Origin: Phyllobacteriaceae bacterium
Lineage (GTDB): Bacteria > Pseudomonadota > Alphaproteobacteria > Rhizobiales > Rhizobiaceae
Assembly: GCA_023954255.1 (NCBI GenBank)
Contig: JAMLIH010000002.1
Coordinates: 35,340-99,339 of the forward strand
Direction of reading: 5' to 3'
Length of the DNA stretch: 64,000 nucleotides
Shown: piece by piece, positions 39,592 through 51,367 of the stretch
How positions within the stretch are numbered: position 1 is the stretch's first letter
Layout: every line of letters starts with the position of its first letter
Made by a program: the position numbers and the translations under genes
The notes under the pieces: model-generated
What the model was told of the DNA's origin: nothing
Seen by the model: the letters and a program-made list of their open reading frames with translations, nothing else
The model's database searches: none

Positions 39592-40647
39592 ATGGACGAT
39601 GCGGTAAGCCAGCTCGACAGCGTGGCGCTTGCCCCCTGGCTCGAAAGCCATGTCGAGGGCTTCCACGACCTGATGGAAGTCCGAAAATTCTCCGGCGGCC
39701 AGTCCAATCCGACCTTTCTGATCACCGCCCAGAGCGGCAAATACGTATTGCGCGCCAAGCCGCCCGGCGAGTTGCTGAAATCGGCCCATCAGGTTAACCG
39801 CGAATACCGCGTCATGAAAGCACTTGCGGGCAGCGGTGTGCCGGTACCGCGCATGTTTGCCCTTAGCGATGAGGACAGCCCCATCGGTCGCATGTTCTTC
39901 GTCATGGAGTATCTCGACGGCCACATTTTCTGGGACCCGGCCCTGCCGGAAATTCACGAGTACCACGGCGAAAAGGCGCCGGAGCGAAGGGCACTGATCT
40001 ATGACCGGATGAACGCGGTTTTGGCCAGACTGCATCAGGTCGATGTGGAAGCCGTTGGTCTTGGCGATTTCGGCAAGCCGGGCAGTTATTTCGAGCGCCA
40101 ACTCTCTCGCTGGACGCAGCAATATGCGGCGAGCGAAACCGAGCGCAGCGAACAGGTGCGACAGCTCATCGACTGGCTCGGTGCCAACATGCCGCCCGAT
40201 GACGGCAGGGTATCGCTGGTCCACGGCGATTTCCGCATCGACAACCTCGTCTTCAGCCACGACGCCCACGAGGTGCTTGGCCTGCTCGACTGGGAATTGT
40301 CGACGCTGGGCCACCCCTATGCCGATCTTGCCTACCAGTGCATGCAGTGGCGACTGCCCCATCAGGGCGGCTTTCGCGGCCTTGGCGGCATCGACCGCAA
40401 GGCGCTCGGCCTGCCATCGGAGGAAGACTATGTGGCGGCCTATTGCCGGCGCAGCAGCATCGAGCACATCGCCAACTGGCGTTTCTACGTCGCCTTCTGT
40501 TTCTTCCGCCTCGCCGCCATCCTGCAGGGCGTCTACAAGCGCTCGCTCGACGGCAATGCCTCCAATCCCGAAAAGGCGGCGGAATACGGCAAGGCAGTGC
40601 CGGTACTTGCCAGCCTCGCCATGGAAATGATCGAGCAGGAGAGCTGA
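39592..40647 (+). CDS. ACAD10/11-like phosphotransferase (LvaA-type hydroxyacyl-CoA kinase)
   Basis: This 351-residue APH-fold kinase closely resembles the N-terminal kinase domain of ACAD10/ACAD11. Motifs: VRKFSGGQSNPTFLI, KYVLRAKPPGELLKSAHQV (ATP-site Lys), the HGDFRIDNLVF catalytic loop near residue 207, and LLDWELSTLGHPYADLAY with the metal Asp. In P. putida LvaA of this family phosphorylates 4-hydroxyvaleryl-CoA. The matching ACAD lies 6 kb away, so they may work together. The ATG at 39592 is used. Confidence 0.9.
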   Translation: MDDAVSQLDSVALAPWLESHVEGFHDLMEVRKFSGGQSNPTFLITAQSGKYVLRAKPPGELLKSAHQVNREYRVMKALAGSGVPVPRMFALSDEDSPIGRMFFVMEYLDGHIFWDPALPEIHEYHGEKAPERRALIYDRMNAVLARLHQVDVEAVGLGDFGKPGSYFERQLSRWTQQYAASETERSEQVRQLIDWLGANMPPDDGRVSLVHGDFRIDNLVFSHDAHEVLGLLDWELSTLGHPYADLAYQCMQWRLPHQGGFRGLGGIDRKALGLPSEEDYVAAYCRRSSIEHIANWRFYVAFCFFRLAAILQGVYKRSLDGNASNPEKAAEYGKAVPVLASLAMEMIEQES

Positions 40648-40733
40648 AACAGGCGCGGCGGCAGACAAAACCGCACAGCGTGAAACTTTCCCGCGCGCTG
40701 TTTCGTCAACGGGTCAGCAGCCGGGAGAAAGTC

Positions 40734-41198
40734 ATGCGAAAATCGATGATGTTCGAGGATTTAAGAGCGATTGGCCTTGCGCTGCTTGTCTTCGCGCTGG
40801 CCGGGTTGGTCGGTTTTCAGGCCTTTGCCCAGGATGCCGCCGTTCCACCCGCCGACGGCGCCGCCACGCAGGCCGTCATCGGCGATCAGTTGAACGCCTT
40901 CCGTGCCCGGGATCATGCCCGCGCCTATTCCCACGCCGCCCCCAACATCACCGGCTATTTCGATACGGTCGAAAAGTTCACCTCGATGGTTTCACGCGGC
41001 TATGGCGCGATCTATTCGCCGGACAGCTTCGTTTTCGGCCGCAACACCGTCATCAACGGCGAAATCCATCAGGAAGTGATCATCACCGGTCAGGATGGCA
41101 GGCAGTGGCAGGCCGTCTACACGCTGAAACGGCAGGAGGACGGCTCGTGGAAGATCACAGGGGTTAAAATGAACCCCTACAAGGGGGCAGCAGTCTGA
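40734..41198 (+). CDS. Exported DUF4864-family protein
   Basis: This 154-residue protein has an N-terminal signal anchor (about residues 10-32: AIGLALLVFALAGLVGFQAFAQ). The remainder fits DUF4864: VIGDQLNAFRARDHARAYSHAAPNI, then SRGYGAIYSPDSFVFGR and VYTLKRQEDGSWKITGV. The fold of this family resembles NTF2/SnoaL-like domains, which bind small molecules, so a periplasmic ligand role is possible. Function is unknown. The ATG at 40734 follows GGGAGA. Confidence 0.85.
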   Translation: MRKSMMFEDLRAIGLALLVFALAGLVGFQAFAQDAAVPPADGAATQAVIGDQLNAFRARDHARAYSHAAPNITGYFDTVEKFTSMVSRGYGAIYSPDSFVFGRNTVINGEIHQEVIITGQDGRQWQAVYTLKRQEDGSWKITGVKMNPYKGAAV

Positions 41199-41201
41199 GT
41201 C

Positions 41202-42332
41202 TCACAGCGCCGCAATATCCCCCCTCGCCCAGCCTTCCCGGGTTTCGGCCCTGAAATCGGCGAAACGGCCCGCTTCGATGGCCCCGCGCATGCCGGCCAT
41301 CAGCGACTGGTAATAGGCCAGGTTGTTCCAGGTCAGCAGCATGCCGCCCAGCGCCTCGCCGCATTTGACCAGATGATGCAGATAGGCCCGCGAATAGTCA
41401 CGCGCTGCCGGGCAGTCGCTCGTCTCGTCCAGCGGTCGCGGGTCCTCGGCATGGCGGGCATTTCTCAGATTGATCTTGCCATGTCTTGTATAGGCAAGTC
41501 CGTGGCGGCCTGCCCTTGTCGGCATCACACAGTCGAACATGTCGACGCCACGCGCCACGCTTTCGATCAGATCATCGGGTGTCCCGACTCCCATCAGATA
41601 GCGCGGCCTGTCTTCCGGCATTGCCGGACAGGTCGTCTCCAGCATGCGCAGCATGACGTCCTGCGGCTCGCCCACAGCCAAACCGCCAATGGCATATCCC
41701 TTTAAATTCATGGCCTTGAGCGCGTTTGCGGATTCAACACGCAAATCTGGGTCGTCACCGCCCTGCACGATGCCGAACATCGCCTTTCCGGGCTGGTCGC
41801 CAAAGGCTGCCGCCGAGCGCTCGGCCCATCGAAGCGAAAGTTCCATCGCCCGTTTCATCTCGTCGCGGGAGGCCGGAAGCGCGATGCATTCGTCGAGCTG
41901 CATCTGGATATCTGAATCGAGCAGGCCCTGGATTTCGATGGAGCGCTCCGGCGATAGGAAGAATTTCTGCCCGTCGATATGCGAGGTGAAGGTGACGCCC
42001 TCCTCCGTCAGCTTTCTCAGCGAGGCGAGCGACATAACCTGAAAACCGCCGGAATCGGTCAGGATCGGCCCTTCCCAGCGGGCGAATTCATGCAGCCCTC
42101 CGAGCTTCGCCACCCGTTCGGCGCCGGGCCGAAGCATCAGGTGATAGGTATTGCCGAGAATGATGTCGGCTCCCAGCTCCTTCACCTGGTCCATGTACAT
42201 CGCCTTGACAGTGCCTGCCGTGCCGACCGGCATGAAGGCAGGCGTGCGCACGCTGCCGCGCGGCATGGTGATCTCGCCGCGCCGCGCCATTCCGTCGGTT
42301 GCAAGAAGCTTGAAGGAAAATTCGGCTGTCAT
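41202..42332 (-). CDS. tgt: Queuine tRNA-ribosyltransferase
   Basis: It exchanges guanine at the wobble position of GUN tRNAs for preQ1 in queuosine synthesis. It has 376 residues. [26 protein letters not shown], the catalytic Asp in [22 protein letters not shown] and [13 protein letters not shown] with the second Asp are intact. Unusual: the zinc site where E. coli has C-x-C-x2-C and a later His reads [17 protein letters not shown] and then TWNNL, so only one Cys of four ligands remains. It starts inside the end of queA (ATGA), forming a queA-tgt unit. Confidence 0.95.
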   Translation of the reverse strand: MTAEFSFKLLATDGMARRGEITMPRGSVRTPAFMPVGTAGTVKAMYMDQVKELGADIILGNTYHLMLRPGAERVAKLGGLHEFARWEGPILTDSGGFQVMSLASLRKLTEEGVTFTSHIDGQKFFLSPERSIEIQGLLDSDIQMQLDECIALPASRDEMKRAMELSLRWAERSAAAFGDQPGKAMFGIVQGGDDPDLRVESANALKAMNLKGYAIGGLAVGEPQDVMLRMLETTCPAMPEDRPRYLMGVGTPDDLIESVARGVDMFDCVMPTRAGRHGLAYTRHGKINLRNARHAEDPRPLDETSDCPAARDYSRAYLHHLVKCGEALGGMLLTWNNLAYYQSLMAGMRGAIEAGRFADFRAETREGWARGDIAAL

Positions 42333-43402
42333 GGCGCGCGGTATAACAGCGAGGCATCGCCATAGGAATAGAAACGGCAGCCACTGGCGATGGCATGGGC
42401 ATAGGCTTCCTGCATGGTTTCGAGACCGCTGAAGGCTGAGACCAGCATCATCAGCGTCGAGCGCGGCAGGTGGAAATTGGTCATCAGCATGTCGGCAAAG
42501 CGGAACTTGTAGCCCGGCGTGATGAAGATGTCCGTTGCGCCTTCCCAAGCATGAAGCCTGCCCGCCTCATCGGCAGCGCTTTCAAGCAACCGCAGCGAGG
42601 TCGTGCCGACACAAATGATGCGCCCGCCCGCAGCCCTTGCCGCATTGAGCGCTTCAGCGGTTTCAGCCGAAACATGGCCGCGCTCGAAATGCATCTTGTG
42701 GGCTTTGGTATCGTCTGCCTTGACCGGCAGAAAGGTGCCCGCCCCCACATGCAGGGTCACGAAATGGCGCCCGACACCCTTTTCATCCAGCCGGGCGAAC
42801 AGTTCCGGCGTGAAGTGCAGCCCCGCCGTGGGTGCCGCCACCGCGCCCTCCTCGCGGGCATAGATCGTCTGATAGTCTTCCTTGTCGCGGGCATCCTCTG
42901 CCCGCTTCAGCGCGATATAAGGCGGCAGCGGCACATGACCTGCGGCATTCAAGGCCTCGTCAAGGGCCGGGCCGGAAAGATCGAAGGCGAGTTCCACCTC
43001 ACCCTCTTCGCCCTTTTCCGCCACCGTCGCATCAAGCGCACCCATCAGGCAGGCCGTGTTGTCATGGCCAAAGCGCAGCCGGTCGCCGGGCTGGAGCTTC
43101 TTGGCGCCGCGCACGAAGGCCTTCCAGCGGTTGTCGGAAACCCGCAGATGCAGCGTCGCGCCGATACGGGCTGTCGCGCCATCGCGGTTGCGGATGCCCT
43201 CCAGTTGCGCCGGAATGACCTTCGTGTCGTTGAACACCAGCGCATCGCCCGGCCGAAGCAGGTCCGGCAGGTCGCGCACGACATGGTCCTCGAATGGCTT
43301 GCCGGGCCTTACCACCAGCAGTTTTGCCGAGTCACGCGGGTGGGCCGGCCGCAGGGCGATCCGGTCTTCCGGCAGATCGAAATCGAACAGGTCAACGCGC
43401 AT
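42329..43402 (-). CDS. queA: S-adenosylmethionine:tRNA ribosyltransferase-isomerase
   Basis: It makes epoxyqueuosine from preQ1 tRNA using SAM. It has 357 residues. Conserved segments include [24 protein letters not shown] near the N terminus, [20 protein letters not shown]-like [38 protein letters not shown] and [17 protein letters not shown]. The ATG at 43402 is used; a GTG three codons earlier is possible. tgt overlaps its 3' end. Confidence 0.97.
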   Translation of the reverse strand: MRVDLFDFDLPEDRIALRPAHPRDSAKLLVVRPGKPFEDHVVRDLPDLLRPGDALVFNDTKVIPAQLEGIRNRDGATARIGATLHLRVSDNRWKAFVRGAKKLQPGDRLRFGHDNTACLMGALDATVAEKGEEGEVELAFDLSGPALDEALNAAGHVPLPPYIALKRAEDARDKEDYQTIYAREEGAVAAPTAGLHFTPELFARLDEKGVGRHFVTLHVGAGTFLPVKADDTKAHKMHFERGHVSAETAEALNAARAAGGRIICVGTTSLRLLESAADEAGRLHAWEGATDIFITPGYKFRFADMLMTNFHLPRSTLMMLVSAFSGLETMQEAYAHAIASGCRFYSYGDASLLYRAP

Positions 43403-43416
43403 TTTCGGCACTCATG

Positions 43417-43440
43417 AAAAAGGGCGGCAACGCGCCGCCC
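43417..43440 (-). terminator. Intrinsic terminator downstream of the cytoplasmic cyclophilin gene
   Basis: In the minus direction GGGCGGC and GCCGCCC form a 7-bp stem with a five-base loop, then five T residues. It lies 26 bases past the stop at 43466 and just before the queA start, so queA-tgt probably has its own promoter or is reached by read-through. Confidence 0.8.
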
Positions 43441-43465
43441 TCAATACAGCACAATACGGGGCGCA

Positions 43466-43936
43466 TTACAGCGCGCTCGCCACCTTCATCGAAACGATGG
43501 AGTCGGGATCGCGCACCGGTTCACCGCGCTTGATCTGGTCGACATTTTCCATGCCTTCGATCACCTGGCCCCAGACCGTGTATTGACGGTTGAGGAACGG
43601 CGCATCCTCGAAGCAGATGAAGAACTGCGAGTTGGCGCTGTCGGGATTCTGCGCGCGCGCCATCGAGCAGGTGCCGCGCACATGCGGTTCCTCGTTGAAT
43701 TCCGCCTTCAGGTCCGGCTTCGACGAACCGCCCGTGCCGATGCCGTGCGGACAGCCGACCTGCGCCATGAAGCCGTCGATCACCCGGTGAAAGACGATGC
43801 CGTCGTAAAAGCCCTCACTGGCCAGTTCCTTGATCCGCGCCACGTGGTTTGGCGCGAGATCGGGCCGCAGCTTGATGACGACCGGCCCTTTCGTGGTTTC
43901 CATGACGATCGTGTTTTCCGGATCTTCGTAAGCCAT
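43466..43936 (-). CDS. ppiB: Cytoplasmic cyclophilin-type peptidylprolyl isomerase
   Basis: This 156-residue cyclophilin without signal peptide catalyses proline cis-trans isomerisation in the cytoplasm. The active-site segment is GIVFHRVIDGFMAQVGCPHG (Arg and Phe near residue 52) and SMARAQNPDSANSQFFICF; the Trp/His loop is short, as in bacterial PpiB. It follows the lipoprotein cyclophilin in the conserved coaD-ppi-ppi-queA-tgt order of rhizobia. Confidence 0.95.
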   Translation of the reverse strand: MAYEDPENTIVMETTKGPVVIKLRPDLAPNHVARIKELASEGFYDGIVFHRVIDGFMAQVGCPHGIGTGGSSKPDLKAEFNEEPHVRGTCSMARAQNPDSANSQFFICFEDAPFLNRQYTVWGQVIEGMENVDQIKRGEPVRDPDSIVSMKVASAL

Positions 43937-43982
43937 GCCGGCTCCCCTTCTTGTATTTTGCCTGATTGTGTTGTCGGCCGGC

Positions 43983-44600
43983 TTATTTTGCCAGCGTCAT
44001 TTTGATGATCTTGTCGGGGTCCGATACCATACCGTTCTGGCCCGTGCCACGCTTGATCTTGTCGACATGCTCCATGCCGTCGATCACCTCGCCGAACACC
44101 GTGTATTCGCCGTTGAGGAAATCGCCGTCGGCGAACATGATGAAGAACTGCGAATTGGCGGAGTCGGGATCGGCAGCCCGAGCCATGCCCACCACGCCGC
44201 GCTTGAACGGTTCGGAGGAGAATTCCGCTGCGATATCCGGCAGGTCGGAACCACCCCTGCCCGTGCCGGTCGGATCGCCCGTCTGCGCCATGAAGCCGTC
44301 GATCACCCGGTGAAAGACGATGCCGTCGTAAAAACCCTGGCCGGCCAGCGTCTTGATCTGCGCAACGTGTTTGGGCGCCAGATCGGGCCGCAGACGGATC
44401 GTCACCCGCCCGTCCTTGAGGTCGAGATAGACGATATCCTCTTGCGACTGCTGGGTTGCTGCCGTCTGCGAATCCTGGCCGGAAGATTGTTCCGTGGTAG
44501 CCGGCGTCTCGCTTTTCGGCGCTTCGGGCGTTCCGCTGTTGCAGGCGGCAAGCGAAAGCGCCAGCAGCGGCGCGGCAAGAAACTTCAGCAGCTTGGTCAT
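43983..44600 (-). CDS. Exported (lipoprotein) cyclophilin-type peptidylprolyl isomerase
   Basis: This 205-residue cyclophilin has an N-terminal lipoprotein signal, LLALSLAACNSG, with the lipobox Cys near residue 20, then an acidic Thr/Ser/Gln-rich linker. The domain motif GIVFHRVIDGFMAQTGDPTGTG and SQFFIMFADGDFLNGEYTVFG are intact. It is therefore a periplasm-facing isomerase and a paralogue of the downstream cytoplasmic one. The ATG at 44600 is preferred to the ATG one codon upstream because of GAGGAA spacing. Confidence 0.93.
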   Translation of the reverse strand: MTKLLKFLAAPLLALSLAACNSGTPEAPKSETPATTEQSSGQDSQTAATQQSQEDIVYLDLKDGRVTIRLRPDLAPKHVAQIKTLAGQGFYDGIVFHRVIDGFMAQTGDPTGTGRGGSDLPDIAAEFSSEPFKRGVVGMARAADPDSANSQFFIMFADGDFLNGEYTVFGEVIDGMEHVDKIKRGTGQNGMVSDPDKIIKMTLAK

Positions 44601-44654
44601 CATTTCCTCGGGAATTGAAGCTTGGGAGGGGTTTGGGGCAGCCGGTAAGGCTGT

Positions 44655-45158
44655 TCAGGAGAGTTTTTTCTTGAGCGCCAGATCGACCGGCTTCGGCACG
44701 AATCCGGAAACATCGCCGCCCATGGCGGCGATCTGGCGCACAAGTGTGCCGGTAATGTGGCCAAGGCCCGCCGAGGCAGGTACGAAAACGGTCTGGATAT
44801 CGGGCGCCATGGCGCCATTCATACCCGCCATCTGCATTTCATAATTGAAATCGGTGGTATCGCGCAGCCCGCGCACCATCACCGTGGCGCCGTGCTCACG
44901 CGCCGCATTGACCACCAGTCCCTCGAAGGAGACCACCGACACCCTGCCGCTCACGTCGACCAGTTCGGATACCGAGCGTTCGATCAGCTGGGAGCGCTCC
45001 TTGAAGGAGAAGACCGGGTTCTTGACCGCCTGAACGCCGATCGCCACCACCACCCGGTCGGCAAAGGTCAGGGCCTGGCGGATCACGTCCACATGACCGT
45101 TGGTCAGCGGATCGAAACTGCCGGCATACAGCGCAATACGGATTTCTGCGTCGCTCAT
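44655..45158 (-). CDS. coaD: Phosphopantetheine adenylyltransferase
   Basis: This is the penultimate enzyme of coenzyme A synthesis, transferring AMP to 4'-phosphopantetheine. It has 167 residues. The nucleotidyltransferase motif [15 protein letters not shown] (T/HxGH) lies at about residue 10-24, the substrate segment [20 protein letters not shown] near 89-108, and the second signature region near [18 protein letters not shown]. Its position between gyrA-side genes and the cyclophilins matches rhizobial synteny. Confidence 0.97.
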   Translation of the reverse strand: MSDAEIRIALYAGSFDPLTNGHVDVIRQALTFADRVVVAIGVQAVKNPVFSFKERSQLIERSVSELVDVSGRVSVVSFEGLVVNAAREHGATVMVRGLRDTTDFNYEMQMAGMNGAMAPDIQTVFVPASAGLGHITGTLVRQIAAMGGDVSGFVPKPVDLALKKKLS

Positions 45159-45407
45159 GGCGCCCTTTTGTCACCCCTCAGCAAGGATCGCAACTGCAAT
45201 TTCATTCACCCGCCGGCAATGCCCTGTGACCGAAAGCACAGCGCCGGAATGCCGTGAGGCCTAGGGTTTCAAGCAACAGCGTTTCGCCGTGCGGAGGCAA
45301 TCCGGCCGATGAACGCAGGATGAATGGAACTTTCCGCCGCCATTCACGTTCATGATGCAAGAAAAGGCCCGAACGGAAAAACGACGCACAACCGCCTGGA
45401 GACCGCC

Positions 45408-45542
45408 ATGATACTGCTCATTACCGCCTTCTTCATGATCACCGCCCTTTCCATTGCCGCCATCATGCGGCTCGAAAGCGAGGATCAGGCAGCGCGCGCC
45501 CGTCGCCTGCGCAGCAAAAGCGATTACCGCTGGGTCGAATAG
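45408..45542 (+). CDS. Small single-pass membrane protein
   Basis: This 44-residue predicted protein starts with a hydrophobic helix (about residues 2-19: ILLITAFFMITALSIAAI) and ends with a charged Arg/Glu tail (DQAARARRLRSKSDYRW). The ATG at 45408 follows CTGGAGA. Composition and length are typical of small membrane proteins, but no family is recognised, and a longer upstream start is not supported. Confidence 0.5.
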   Translation: MILLITAFFMITALSIAAIMRLESEDQAARARRLRSKSDYRWVE

Positions 45543-45626
45543 GCCTCACCCGGCAAGCTTCCCTCCCTGCAGGCTTCCCATCCCCCCGTGAATGTGTTTC
45601 ACATCGCACAAGCTGGGGAGCCGAAC

Positions 45627-45725
45627 TTGAAATCGAAAATCGCGCACTGGTTAAACACCTGGAAACATCCGGTCACCGCAGCGGCACGTGAAAATCTCGA
45701 AGCCGTATCGAGAGCCGCTGCCTAA
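45627..45725 (+). CDS. Possible 32-residue peptide
   Basis: A TTG at 45627 preceded by GGGGAG opens a 32-codon frame (KSKIAHWLNTWKHPVTAAAREN and then EAVSRAAA). It is amphipathic and could be a leader or small protein. There is no homology evidence. It occupies the space just before the degenerate kinase-like gene and in the same frame as its open stretch, so it might be the broken 5' end of that gene. Confidence 0.2.
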   Translation: MKSKIAHWLNTWKHPVTAAARENLEAVSRAAA

Positions 45726-45818
45726 AAACTGGGCGCCGCGAGTTCTCCTCAGGCATATACGCTTTTTCCCACCAATCGCGACGTTCGCATTCGCCCGCAC
45801 GGCACCATTTCACCCGTT

Positions 45819-46706
45819 TTGCGGCTTGCCGGCCTCATCTACGGGCGGCCGGTTCCCGCCCGTCTTTGGCAGAAACACGCCACCGGCCTTCTCGGACCGT
45901 TCGCCCGTGCCCGCAAGGCAGCCCGCAAGGAAAAGGTTTCCAAGGAAAACGCGCTTGTCTTCTGGAAAGAACCGGCCGGCGGCATCGGCAAGGTTCTCAA
46001 GGCCGGCATCGGCAAGGCCAGCCATGCCCGGGAAATCCGCATGCTGCGGATGCTGGGCGGGCTGGATGGCATGGTGCCCGCCCTGCTGGCCTATGATCCG
46101 GCCCTGCGCTGGATGGTGATGGAGCAGGTCGAAAGCGTTTCGGCCCTGACGGCGCATGAGCAGGCAGAATGCTACATCCGGCAGATTGCGCCGCGCTATT
46201 TTGCTTTCTGGGGCTGCAGGGCAAAGCCCGTTCGGCGCTATCCCGGCGGGAAGCCTGCGCCAAGCCGTCTGGAAGACGAGGCCCATCATCTCGGTCTCTC
46301 CCTGCCCGAAGGCTGGCAGGACGGCCTGCTCGACTGGAGCATCACCCATGGCGGCGGCATTTGCGAGGAGATCCTGGTCCGCGCCGAAGCAGGCGCCTGC
46401 CTGCTCGATTGGGAAAAGGCCGCCCTGGCACCGATTGCCGAAGACCTGTTGCAGGCCTTCGAATACCGGCCGCAGGAAACACTGGCCCTGTTCGAAACCC
46501 TCAAATCTTCCGGAACAATGGCTGCTGCCGGTCAATTGACCGTGGCACTTTGCGAGCGCAGCATCCAAAACCGCGCCCGCAAGAATCCGGCTACCGCAAG
46601 ATTGCGCTCGGACCGGCTCTGCGCCACGCATCTGGCTGCATTGGGAGCGAAAACAGCGCCGCAGCCCCAGAGCAATTCAGGTTTCGAGCAATTCGGAAAA
46701 ACCTGA
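45819..46706 (+). CDS. Degenerate phosphotransferase-like (APH/LPS-kinase fold) protein
   Basis: This 295-residue protein resembles small sugar or LPS kinases. The N lobe has KASHAREIRMLRMLGG, and the hinge-like region has WMVMEQVESV. The C-lobe catalytic region reads THGGGICEEILVRAEAGACLLDWEKAALAPIAEDLL, where a typical kinase has HGDxxxxN; Asp and Asn are replaced, though the later DWE is kept. It may be an inactive kinase-like protein. The start at 45819 is a TTG and is uncertain: the frame is open back to 45726 without a good start codon. Confidence 0.6.
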   Translation: MRLAGLIYGRPVPARLWQKHATGLLGPFARARKAARKEKVSKENALVFWKEPAGGIGKVLKAGIGKASHAREIRMLRMLGGLDGMVPALLAYDPALRWMVMEQVESVSALTAHEQAECYIRQIAPRYFAFWGCRAKPVRRYPGGKPAPSRLEDEAHHLGLSLPEGWQDGLLDWSITHGGGICEEILVRAEAGACLLDWEKAALAPIAEDLLQAFEYRPQETLALFETLKSSGTMAAAGQLTVALCERSIQNRARKNPATARLRSDRLCATHLAALGAKTAPQPQSNSGFEQFGKT

Positions 46707-46767
46707 ACGCACAAGCAAGATCAACGGATTAAATCGTTGTCCCGTTTTCGAAGAAACGTGAAACGTT

Positions 46768-47391
46768 CTAGGCAGGCGTGCGTTTGAGCAAGGCCATCCA
46801 GACACCGCCCGCGATCAGCATGCTGCCGCTCAGTTTTTCCACCAGCCGCACCCGCGTCCGCGTCAGCGCAGAACCGGCCTTTCCCGCCAGCAACGCATAC
46901 AGGCTGTCGAAAACCGTGGCGACGGCCATGAAGGTAAGCCCGTAGGCAACCGCCTGCCAGAACGGGCTTCCAGCCGCCGGATTGACGAATTGCGGCAGGA
47001 AGGCACCGAAGAACAGCAGCGCCTTGGGATTGGACCAGATCACCAGTACGCCCTGCCAGAAATAGCCGATGCGCGGTGGTTTTACCGTACCGGGATCGGC
47101 CAGCCTTCCGTCCGAGCACAACAGTGAAATGCCCAGCCAGATGAGATAGGCAGCGCCAGCCAGCTTGATCCAGAAGAACCATTCCGCCATCACCCGCACC
47201 ACCGATTCAAGGCCGAGCGCCACCACCAGTACCATTGGCAGCAGGCCGACCTGGGTGCCGAGCACGTTGAGCAGTCCGGCCCTCGACCCGCCGCGCAGCG
47301 AATTGGCGATGATCACCGTCACCGTGGGGCCCGGAACGATGACGATCACGAAACAGGCAAAGGCGAAGACAAGCAGGGTCGAGAGGGTCAC
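46768..47391 (-). CDS. LysE-family amino-acid exporter
   Basis: This 207-residue inner-membrane protein has about six hydrophobic helices. The family motif VPGPTVTVIIANSLRGGSRAGLLNVLGTQ lies near residues 18-48 (GPG-N-x-G-x-R-x-G), and QGVLVIWSNPKALLFFGAFLPQFV near 113-136. Such proteins export lysine, homoserine, threonine or related compounds; the substrate is not inferable. The start is a GTG at 47391 with AAGG upstream. It is divergent from the cNMP-binding protein gene. Confidence 0.92.
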   Translation of the reverse strand: MTLSTLLVFAFACFVIVIVPGPTVTVIIANSLRGGSRAGLLNVLGTQVGLLPMVLVVALGLESVVRVMAEWFFWIKLAGAAYLIWLGISLLCSDGRLADPGTVKPPRIGYFWQGVLVIWSNPKALLFFGAFLPQFVNPAAGSPFWQAVAYGLTFMAVATVFDSLYALLAGKAGSALTRTRVRLVEKLSGSMLIAGGVWMALLKRTPA

Positions 47392-47514
47392 AGCAGTACC
47401 TTTCCGGGGATGTACGCGTCGGCTTTGCCCACCATGGCTCGGCTCTGATCACCACCGCTTGCAGCAGATGGCGTCGAAGGCATAATGTTGGCAAACGAAC
47501 AGGAGTCAAGCACC

Positions 47515-48120
47515 ATGGATGCGTACGTTTTCCCCCTTTCACTGGCAGCCGCCGCAGCCCTGGGATTGGCCGGTTTCACCCGGAACATGCTTGCCATCCG
47601 CCTGATGATCGCGGCAGCGGCGCTTACCGGCGGCATAACAGCCTGGATAGCGGGCCAGAACCTCGTCGTCGTCTTGTGCCTGGCGGCATTCGTCATCAAT
47701 GCCTTTCGGCTCGCCGAGATCCACAATACCTCCCGGCGGATTCGCCATATCCGCCACTACGGCTACAACATTGCCGATCTGAGGAAATACATGAAGCCGA
47801 TGGCGGTAAAGGCAAACCACATGGTGTTCGAAAAAGGCGATCCAGCCGACCTCCTCTACCTTGTCGACAGCGGCATCATCGAGGTGGAAAACGGCGCCCG
47901 CGTCGAAAAGAACGGCCTGCTCGGCGAAACCGGACTTTTCACGAAATCCGGCACACGCTCCATGGGAGCCCGCGCATTGACGGATGTTCAGCTCGGAACG
48001 CTGGATGCCGATGAGGTAGGCAGACTATGCCTGAACGATCCGGAATTCGCCTATGCCATCGCGCAGATCATGGCCCGCCGCATGGCAGACAATCAGAGAC
48101 GGTATGAGGAAGGCCGCTGA
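47515..48120 (+). CDS. Membrane protein with cyclic-nucleotide-binding domain (Popeye-like layout)
   Basis: This 201-residue protein has three N-terminal hydrophobic segments (about 6-20, 25-44, 50-66) and then a cNMP-binding (CAP_ED-like) domain from about residue 85. The binding cassette is recognisable: VFEKGDPADLLYLVDSGIIEVE, then NGLLGETGLFTKSGTRSMGARAL with the Glu and Arg of the phosphate-binding cassette. There is no DNA-binding helix-turn-helix. The arrangement resembles Popeye proteins, so a cAMP-sensing membrane protein is plausible. The ATG at 47515 follows AGGAGT. Confidence 0.78.
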   Translation: MDAYVFPLSLAAAAALGLAGFTRNMLAIRLMIAAAALTGGITAWIAGQNLVVVLCLAAFVINAFRLAEIHNTSRRIRHIRHYGYNIADLRKYMKPMAVKANHMVFEKGDPADLLYLVDSGIIEVENGARVEKNGLLGETGLFTKSGTRSMGARALTDVQLGTLDADEVGRLCLNDPEFAYAIAQIMARRMADNQRRYEEGR

Positions 48121-48188
48121 AGCTTGGGTTGGGCGGCTTCGGCTGAGGCCCTCGTAATGCCGGCGGCAGGCTGAATTGCCGGACCAGG

Positions 48189-51047
<2,859 letters not shown>

Positions 51048-51367
51048 TTACCCCGTTTGAAATTCTGTCACCTTTCTATCAGAAAGCGCTTTGAAAGCCA
51101 AATTCATCGTTGTTTTTACAGCGGTTTTTCTGTTTTTATTTCAATGCTTTATGCTGAGGTTCGCCAATACCTGAAACTGATTCAGGCTTTTGCAGTGACT
51201 TTGCCCTTTGTGGGCAGAATCGCGGGCTGCAAGAGCACCGCAGACCGCGCCGATCGTGCACTTGAAACCGGGCTTGCAAAGTGCAGCCGGCCGGTTTTCA
51301 TATCGTGTCCGTTGCTGATATACCCGATTGGGGTTGCAGCCCGTGCAGGCGGCATCCGGGAGGGACC
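51048..51367. other. 320-bp divergent gyrA/marC intergenic region
   Basis: This lies between gyrA (minus) and marC (plus). It includes T/A-rich stretches (around 51115-51160) that would suit the gyrA promoter. I see no coding potential, repeat or hairpin that stands out. Confidence 0.5.

Noticed and set aside
45688-46119. Alternative frame with a GTG start over the kinase-like gene
   Set aside because: It is out of frame with the kinase-like motifs and Pro/Arg-rich; it is a shadow.
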